Assembly (NCBI RefSeq): GCF_010093345.1
Contig: NZ_PDWT01000003.1
Location: 406,001 to 470,000 of the forward strand
DNA: 64,000 nt
From: Pseudoxanthomonas yeongjuensis
Lineage (GTDB): Bacteria; Pseudomonadota; Gammaproteobacteria; Xanthomonadales; Xanthomonadaceae
Direction: 5' to 3'
Every line of letters starts with the position of its first letter. The first letter of the stretch is position 1. The notes under the pieces were generated by a model. It worked only from the letters and a program-made list of their open reading frames with translations, made no database searches and was not told the DNA's origin. Shown here piece by piece: positions 55,668-64,000 of the stretch. Position numbers and translations under genes: made by a program.

Positions 55668-56960
55668 ATGTCCATGCCAATGGATCCGGATCGACCCCAC
55701 ATCGTCGTCATCGGCGGCGGCTTCGCAGGCCTCTGGGCCACGCGCGCGCTGGCCAGCTCGCCAGTGCGCATCACCCTGGTGGATCGCTGCAACCACCACC
55801 TGTTCCAGCCGCTGCTCTACCAGGTGGCGACGGCCGGCCTGTCTTCCCCCGACATCGCCGCACCCTTGCGCCACATCCTGCGCAAGCAGCAGAACGTGGA
55901 AGTGCGGCTGGCCGAAGTGCGCGATATCGACGCAGCGGCCAACAGGGTCGTACTGGAAGACGGCGGCAAGCTGGAATTCGACTATCTGTTGCTGGCCAGC
56001 GGCGCTACCCATGCCTATTTCGGCCACGACGGATGGGCGCAACACGCGCCGGGGCTGAAGACCCTGGACGATGCGCTGCAATTGCGCCGGCACCTGCTGC
56101 TGGCGTTCGAGCGTGCCGAGGCCGAACCGGATCCCGCAAAACGCGCGGCATGGCTGAACTTCGCCATCGTCGGCGGCGGACCGACCGGCGTGGAACTCGC
56201 CGGGACGCTGGCCGAAATCGCGCGGCATACGCTGACCAATGAATTCCGCAACATCAACCCTTCAGATGCGCATGTACGCCTGATCGAAGCCGGACCACGT
56301 GTGTTGTCCTCATTTCCCGAAGATCTTTCCGGGAAGGCGCGCAGGCAATTATCGAAACTCGGCGTCGAAGTTTCCACTGGGATCCCGGTGACCCACATCG
56401 ACGGATCCGGCTACCACCTGGGCGATGAATTCGTTGCCGCACGTACCGTGGTCTGGGCGGCCGGCGTGGCCGCCTCCCCGCTGGCGAAAACACTGGACGT
56501 GCCGCTGGATCGCGCCGGCCGGGTACCGGTCGCAAGCGATTTGAGCGTGCCGGGGCATCCGCGGATCTTTGTCGCCGGCGACCTGGCTTCGGTGCAGCAG
56601 GACGGCAAGCCGATACCGGGCGTCGCGCCGGCAGCCAAGCAGATGGGCCGGCACGTCGCCGATGCGATCCGCGCGCGCTTGCAAGGCAAGCGCGCTCCGG
56701 ATTTCCGCTACAAGGACTACGGAAATCTCGCCACCATCGGCCGGATGGCGGCGATCGTGCATTTCGAACGCTTGAAACTTTCCGGCATAGTCGCCTGGTG
56801 GTTCTGGCTGGCCGCGCACGTGTTCTTCCTGATCGGCTTCCGCAATCGTCTGGTGGTATTGCTCAACTGGGCCTGGGCGTACTGGAGCTACCAGCGCGGG
56901 GCGCGGATCATCCTCGGCCACGACGACGAAGATCAGCCACGGTCGACGCGACAGGCGTAA
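55668..56960 (+). CDS. Type II NADH dehydrogenase (NDH-2 family)
   Basis: A 430-residue flavoprotein that oxidises NADH and reduces quinone without pumping protons. The FAD motif is VVIGGGFAGLWATRAL, the NADH motif NFAIVGGGPTGVELAGTLAE, and FVAGDLASVQQDG contacts the flavin. The C-terminal part has the hydrophobic amphipathic segments (GIVAWWFWLAAHVFFLIGFRNRLVVLLNWAWAYW) that hold NDH-2 to the membrane. The ATG at 55668 is used. Convergent with the DUF1203 gene, overlapping by 28 bases. Confidence 0.93.
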   Translation: MSMPMDPDRPHIVVIGGGFAGLWATRALASSPVRITLVDRCNHHLFQPLLYQVATAGLSSPDIAAPLRHILRKQQNVEVRLAEVRDIDAAANRVVLEDGGKLEFDYLLLASGATHAYFGHDGWAQHAPGLKTLDDALQLRRHLLLAFERAEAEPDPAKRAAWLNFAIVGGGPTGVELAGTLAEIARHTLTNEFRNINPSDAHVRLIEAGPRVLSSFPEDLSGKARRQLSKLGVEVSTGIPVTHIDGSGYHLGDEFVAARTVVWAAGVAASPLAKTLDVPLDRAGRVPVASDLSVPGHPRIFVAGDLASVQQDGKPIPGVAPAAKQMGRHVADAIRARLQGKRAPDFRYKDYGNLATIGRMAAIVHFERLKLSGIVAWWFWLAAHVFFLIGFRNRLVVLLNWAWAYWSYQRGARIILGHDDEDQPRSTRQA

Positions 56961-57400
56961 CAGCCGCGCCGCGCGTTGTGCACATGCAGGTAGGCAATGC
57001 CTGCGTTGCCGAAGAAGCGTGCAATCAATGCTTCGAGCATCGTGCCTTCGACCACTTCGGCATCCAGCATCCAGCCCTCGGCATCGTAAGCGCGCACCGA
57101 CAGCAGGCGGCTGCGCTGCTGTTCCGGGATGGCATTCCGGATGCGTGCGTGGTCGCGCACGGTTTCGCGCACGAAGATCGGCCCGCCGGCGCGGTACGGC
57201 GTGTCCGCATCGAGGTGCTGCCACGGCAACAACAGCACGGACTCGCCGACCTGCGCATCTTCCAGCGATATGCGGCAGGGGAACCCGCGATTCGAATCGA
57301 CCGCCATGCGCACTGCGCCATGCACGCGCAATTCCGCATCCTCAAGTCCGAACAACGACTCGAACGGCTGCACCGGCAATCCGCTGACCACATAATCCAT
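56933..57400 (-). CDS. DUF1203 domain-containing protein
   Basis: A 155-residue cytoplasmic protein of the DUF1203 family. It starts MDYVVSGLPVQPFESLFGL and has the family segments FPCRISLEDAQVGESVLLLPWQH, TPYRAGGPIFVRE and the C-terminal VHVHNARRGCYACRVDR. ATG 57400 is chosen over GTG 57412 since GGAG stands six bases before it. Role unknown. Its end overlaps the convergent NDH-2 gene. Confidence 0.9.
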   Translation of the reverse strand: MDYVVSGLPVQPFESLFGLEDAELRVHGAVRMAVDSNRGFPCRISLEDAQVGESVLLLPWQHLDADTPYRAGGPIFVRETVRDHARIRNAIPEQQRSRLLSVRAYDAEGWMLDAEVVEGTMLEALIARFFGNAGIAYLHVHNARRGCYACRVDRG

Positions 57401-57668
57401 GACACGCTCCACCGAGGAAATACGTGCAGGTTATGCCCGCGCACCGTGCCGCGATATCCGGATCCTGCGCAATCCGGGCCAGCTCGCTAATGGCGGCGGT
57501 TGGGACCTTTGTATTGGCGACAGTGCCTCGCTATCGGGTCGCGAACCGCATTTCACTTCTTCATGCCCCACCCGGACGCCCGTCTGCGGAGTAGCGCCGG
57601 CATTCACCGGATTGTCCGGTTTGCCATGCCCGGCAGTTGCTCAAACCCTCCCAGGCTTGCGGCATGCT

Positions 57669-59621
57669 CTACATCCTTCCGGTTACAAAGTAAGCCCTGT
57701 GCAATACATGGAGCGCGTCCAGATTGATCACAACGATGAGAACGAGGATGACCGATACCAGCAAGGCACGGATCGGCGGTGTCGACCGGAACGAGCACCA
57801 GACCAGGGCAAATGCCGCAGTCGCAATAAAATAGCGACCCTGCAAGCCCTGGATAAAACCCAGTTCGACCGGGCTCCAGTAGATGAACAGCGGCAGCGCG
57901 ATCATCGCCATTGAACCTGCTGCCAGCATCAAGGCCAACGGTGGAATCCAATAAGGCATCCGCGGCATCGAATCTTCATTGGTCCAAAGTGTCGCCAGCA
58001 ACGCCAATCCGCCAGCGGGATACACCCATGGGGACAGGTACACATCTAGCCACCCCAATACCCCGATCAGCATCTTCCCCAGGGACAGCACCCGGTCGCT
58101 GAAGAAGGTGTTGAACCATGCGTGCATGAATATCGAAGGTTCGGCACTCAGCGAGTGGGCATTGGCGACGGCATCGACCCCCGCAAGCGCCCCGGCACCC
58201 TTCGCGGCCAACAAAGTCCACGCGGCATGGATTACCCATGGCAGCGCGACAAACTTCAACATGGCGGCGCCGAAAGAGTGGCCCGCCCTGTCGAAAGCAG
58301 GCTTGCAGAACGCCAGACAAATCAGGATCCAGGCCGTCCCGGGCTTCAAGAATGCGATAGCCAGACTGAGCGCCCACAGCATTGGCATGATACGCGTCGG
58401 AGTCACTTTATCGTCGGCAATTCCGGACACCAGACCCAGCCAGGCGATGCTCAGCGATATCGTCAGGGAGTCCGCCGACAGCGAACCCATCTGGAACAAC
58501 GACATCGGCAGCAAGGCAATCGCGAACAATGCCCATTTTCCCCGCACCGCATAGCGCAGGGCCAACACCACGAACACAATGGACAACAAAAGGTTCAGCA
58601 TTCGCGCCGAATAAAGAAAGAACCCGAATGTTGCCCCCATTGCGCAACTAGCCTTGAAGGCCGCGCCAGGCAGCAGATACTGATGCGGGAAATAGCCATC
58701 CGCTCCTCGGGGCAACGTCGTCGACGTCGCGTCGCAGGCCAGTTTTTTGCTCAGCTGCGCGCTCAACTCTTCGCCCGTGAAGGCGGTCTTGTTGTGCGAA
58801 TATCCCCAGAACGGCCCGTACATCTTCCGGGTATCAGGCAACGGTTCCGAACCTGAGCCACCGAATGGCATCCCCTCGCTGAGCCGGACGATCTTCGCCA
58901 GGTGCGCCTCCTCATCCGCGACCGCGCCCGGCGGCGTAATGAATACGTAGGCCGCACCAAAAAGCAGCATCAGTGCGGCACAAACCCAATGCGCATTCCT
59001 GTCGAGCGTCCTGAATCCCGGTATCGTGGGGATCGCGGACAACCACTCCCGCAACCTTCGGTAGAAGCGGTATATCCACCACAAGGAGACGAGCAACACC
59101 GGCAACGTCGCATAGAAGACCGCTTGCCATGTGCCGGCGCGCTCTATTTTCCGCGCCGAACGATCGACGAAACGCAAGATCAATTTCGGATCCCTTGCAC
59201 TCTGGTCCGGCTGCAGCTTCAGACAAGCATGCTCATCGGCAAGGCTGAGCTCGTCAACCAACAGGATTTCATATTGCCCCCGCGATCCCGATCGCCCGAT
59301 TCGCAGGTCGCACAATGTCGTCGTGCCCCCCGGCGGGGGATCGATGCGCAACCAGGCCGCACGGCGCCCGTTGATCCGGAGCACTTCCTCTACGGCTTCT
59401 CCGCTTTGCAACCCGAATGATTGCGATCCGGCTTCCGAAAAACCGCCCTCGGCGTCATGGAATACCTGCAAACGGCCAGCCGTGCCGGCCTGAACGGTGA
59501 ACGCCACTCTTATCTGGCGCCGGGAGTCGGCATAAGCGACCACCAGGATCAGCATGGCCAGCAGCAGACCCGAGGCTATCAGCCTGAAGTCGATCTTCGT
59601 CGATGAGTCCCGCAAGCTCAT
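57669..59621 (-). CDS. DUF2142 domain-containing membrane protein
   Basis: A 650-residue membrane protein: a first helix (LIASGLLLAMLILVVAYADS), an extracytoplasmic beta domain up to about residue 160, then roughly eleven helices of the DUF2142 module, including VCAALMLLFGAAYVFITPPG, PPGAVADEEAHLAKI, and HQYLLPGAAFKASCAMGATF. The arrangement resembles GT-C glycosyltransferases, with the acidic DEEAH motif in the first loop. It may flip or modify polyprenyl-linked sugars. ATG 59621 is used rather than TTG 59636. No partner genes flank it. Confidence 0.85.
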   Translation of the reverse strand: MSLRDSSTKIDFRLIASGLLLAMLILVVAYADSRRQIRVAFTVQAGTAGRLQVFHDAEGGFSEAGSQSFGLQSGEAVEEVLRINGRRAAWLRIDPPPGGTTTLCDLRIGRSGSRGQYEILLVDELSLADEHACLKLQPDQSARDPKLILRFVDRSARKIERAGTWQAVFYATLPVLLVSLWWIYRFYRRLREWLSAIPTIPGFRTLDRNAHWVCAALMLLFGAAYVFITPPGAVADEEAHLAKIVRLSEGMPFGGSGSEPLPDTRKMYGPFWGYSHNKTAFTGEELSAQLSKKLACDATSTTLPRGADGYFPHQYLLPGAAFKASCAMGATFGFFLYSARMLNLLLSIVFVVLALRYAVRGKWALFAIALLPMSLFQMGSLSADSLTISLSIAWLGLVSGIADDKVTPTRIMPMLWALSLAIAFLKPGTAWILICLAFCKPAFDRAGHSFGAAMLKFVALPWVIHAAWTLLAAKGAGALAGVDAVANAHSLSAEPSIFMHAWFNTFFSDRVLSLGKMLIGVLGWLDVYLSPWVYPAGGLALLATLWTNEDSMPRMPYWIPPLALMLAAGSMAMIALPLFIYWSPVELGFIQGLQGRYFIATAAFALVWCSFRSTPPIRALLVSVILVLIVVINLDALHVLHRAYFVTGRM

Positions 59622-59857
59622 CGGAGCGCTTGGCAAGCAGAGAGGCGGTTGCCTGCTTCATTGTCGGACATGTATTGCTCCATGCTGAAGGAATGTCGGC
59701 TCGGAATTCATATCGCGGTTGATGCTCGGGATATTGTCGCGGCCATCCTCCGGCATCTTCGTTGGTACAAGCCGGGGCCGAAGCGGTGCCTGAGATTGTG
59801 CCATGGCGCATTGAGCAGCCCGACTGCTGCGTTTCGATGCGATCAATCGCCCAACAT

Positions 59858-59880
59858 AAAGGCCCCGTTTCCGGGGCCTG
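59858..59880 (-). terminator. rpoH terminator
   Basis: A perfect 7-bp GC stem (GGCCCCG, TTTC, CGGGGCC) starts 24 bases after the rpoH stop codon; on the minus strand it is followed by TTTATG, a short T-tract. Likely a rho-independent terminator. Confidence 0.7.
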
Positions 59881-59903
59881 TCTCGATACCGTGCAATGGG
59901 CTC

Positions 59904-60791
<888 letters not shown>

Positions 60792-60820
60792 TTTAGCAGT
60801 CACGGGGTTCGACTGCTAAA
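60792..60820 (-). promoter_or_regulatory. Hairpin at the rpoH translation start
   Basis: TTTAGCAGTC and GACTGCTAAA form a perfect 10-bp stem with a 9-base loop in the rpoH 5' untranslated region; the 3' arm ends one base before the ATG at 60791 and includes the end of an alternative GTG start. It may block ribosome access like an RNA thermometer, or be an operator. Confidence 0.55.
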
Positions 60821-61225
60821 CAGGAAAAGAGTTCCATCGTTTCGTTGGTAGAACAGATGCCATCGAGCCAGAAGGGCGCAAGTAATTGTATTTATTGATT
60901 ATTTCAGAATATTTTGCCGGCGCTACCCTGAATTTTCCGGTTAAGACGAAAGTTTGCTACCAGGCTGACCACGGATTTCCTTTCGGAAATTTCCGCGAGT
61001 ATTCTCTGGATTTCGGTAATCCACCAGATCCTGTGATCGCGGGCCTGTCAGCTGCCCGCGACATCGTGGGCACTCTGCCCGGTGTAGATCGCCGAGAAAG
61101 AGCCGCCAGCCAGTCCGCTCTTCCGTTACCGCGATCGCAGGAGCGCCGACACGTGCGGCACTCCTTGCGGAACCACGCAAAGAAAAACGCCACCTCCTTG
61201 CGGAGATGGCGTTTTGGGGTAAAGA
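60821..61225. other. Intergenic region between rpoH and the rRNA operon
   Basis: About 400 bases with no supported gene. The part near 60885-60910 is AT-rich (GTATTTATTGATTATTTCAG) and suits an rpoH promoter on the minus strand. A small hairpin (ATTTCC/GGAAAT) lies at 60975-60990. The end nearest the rRNA genes holds the operon terminator. Confidence 0.5.
61182..61215 (-). terminator. rRNA operon terminator
   Basis: The minus strand reads AACGCCATCTCC, GCAA loop, GGAGGTGGCGTTTTTC: a 12-bp stem with one mismatch followed by five T, 12 bases downstream of the 5S gene. Confidence 0.85.
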
Positions 61226-61341
61226 CCCTGGCGATGACCTACTCTTGCATGGCTTAGGCCACACTACCATCGGCGCAGCTGCGTTTCACTTCCGAGTTCG
61301 GGATGGGATCGGGTGGTTCCACAGCGCTAATTTCACCAGGG
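61226..61341 (-). rRNA. rrf: 5S ribosomal RNA
   Basis: About 116 bases recognisable by GAACCACCCGATCCCATCCC, GAACTCGGAAGTGAAACG and the closing GAGTAGGTCATCGCCAGGG on the minus strand. The ends are estimated from the pairing of CCCTGG with CCAGGG. It follows the 23S gene after a spacer of about 130 bases. Confidence 0.93.
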
Positions 61342-61469
61342 AGACGGTTGGAGCGTCGCACACACCTATAAAGGAGGAGTGGCGCCTGTCTCTCATGAGG
61401 TCTTGGGAAGTAGTTTGCTATTTGGATTTCAATCGACGTGTGTCGAGACTAAAGCAACTTGAGGTTATA

Positions 61470-64000
<2,531 letters not shown>

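Overview
The window is high-GC DNA from a gammaproteobacterium, most likely a member of the Xanthomonadaceae/Lysobacteraceae (Lysobacter, Luteimonas or Pseudoxanthomonas type). The reasons are the RpoD N-terminus, the opgD-opgH pair with the short HrpM-like OpgH, the def-LysM-dprA-smg-GYF_2-topA gene order, and GTAG-headed REP palindromes like those of Stenotrophomonas. This is inference from gene content; no database search was possible.

Bases 1-5816 hold an amino-acid or opine-type catabolic cluster: a class III aminotransferase (cut by the window edge), an Lrp/AsnC regulator, a three-subunit flavin/iron-sulfur dehydrogenase in hcnABC-like order, an AraC regulator and an M20 amidohydrolase. 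A cupin protein and a Crp/Fnr regulator follow. Bases 7.8-20.6 kb look accessory: a broken tyrosine recombinase, a lower-GC orphan gene, a MipA/OmpV porin-like protein, a TetR-adaptor-RND efflux operon with a clear operator pair, a divergent MarR/quinone-oxidoreductase pair sharing a palindromic operator, a membrane AraC regulator, and a secreted aspartyl-protease/PDZ protein.

From 20.8 kb the content is mostly conserved: tRNA-Ile(CAT), opgD-opgH (osmoregulated glucans), rpoD, dtd, an LpxL-type acyltransferase, a PH-domain pair, a three-gene surface-polymer cluster (Stealth phosphotransferase, CDP-glycerol glycerophosphotransferase-like, GT2), rsmB-fmt-def, a LysM protein, dprA, smg, two GYF_2-domain proteins, topA, tsaC, two DUF4124 paralogues, an SDR, a small lipoprotein, sppA, a MATE exporter, a sigma4-like/DUF3106 pair, priA, a type II NADH dehydrogenase, DUF1203 and DUF2142 proteins, and rpoH. 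The right end is the 3' part of a minus-strand rRNA operon (23S, 5S).

The most noteworthy non-coding signals are two perfect, inverted DnaA boxes 5 bp apart in an AT-rich stretch upstream of priA; a 10-bp hairpin ending exactly at the rpoH start codon; a 12-unit heptanucleotide repeat directly abutting the dtd start; a 162-bp MITE-like element with perfect 33-bp terminal inverted repeats; and four head-to-head GTAG REP pairs, one showing compensatory base changes.
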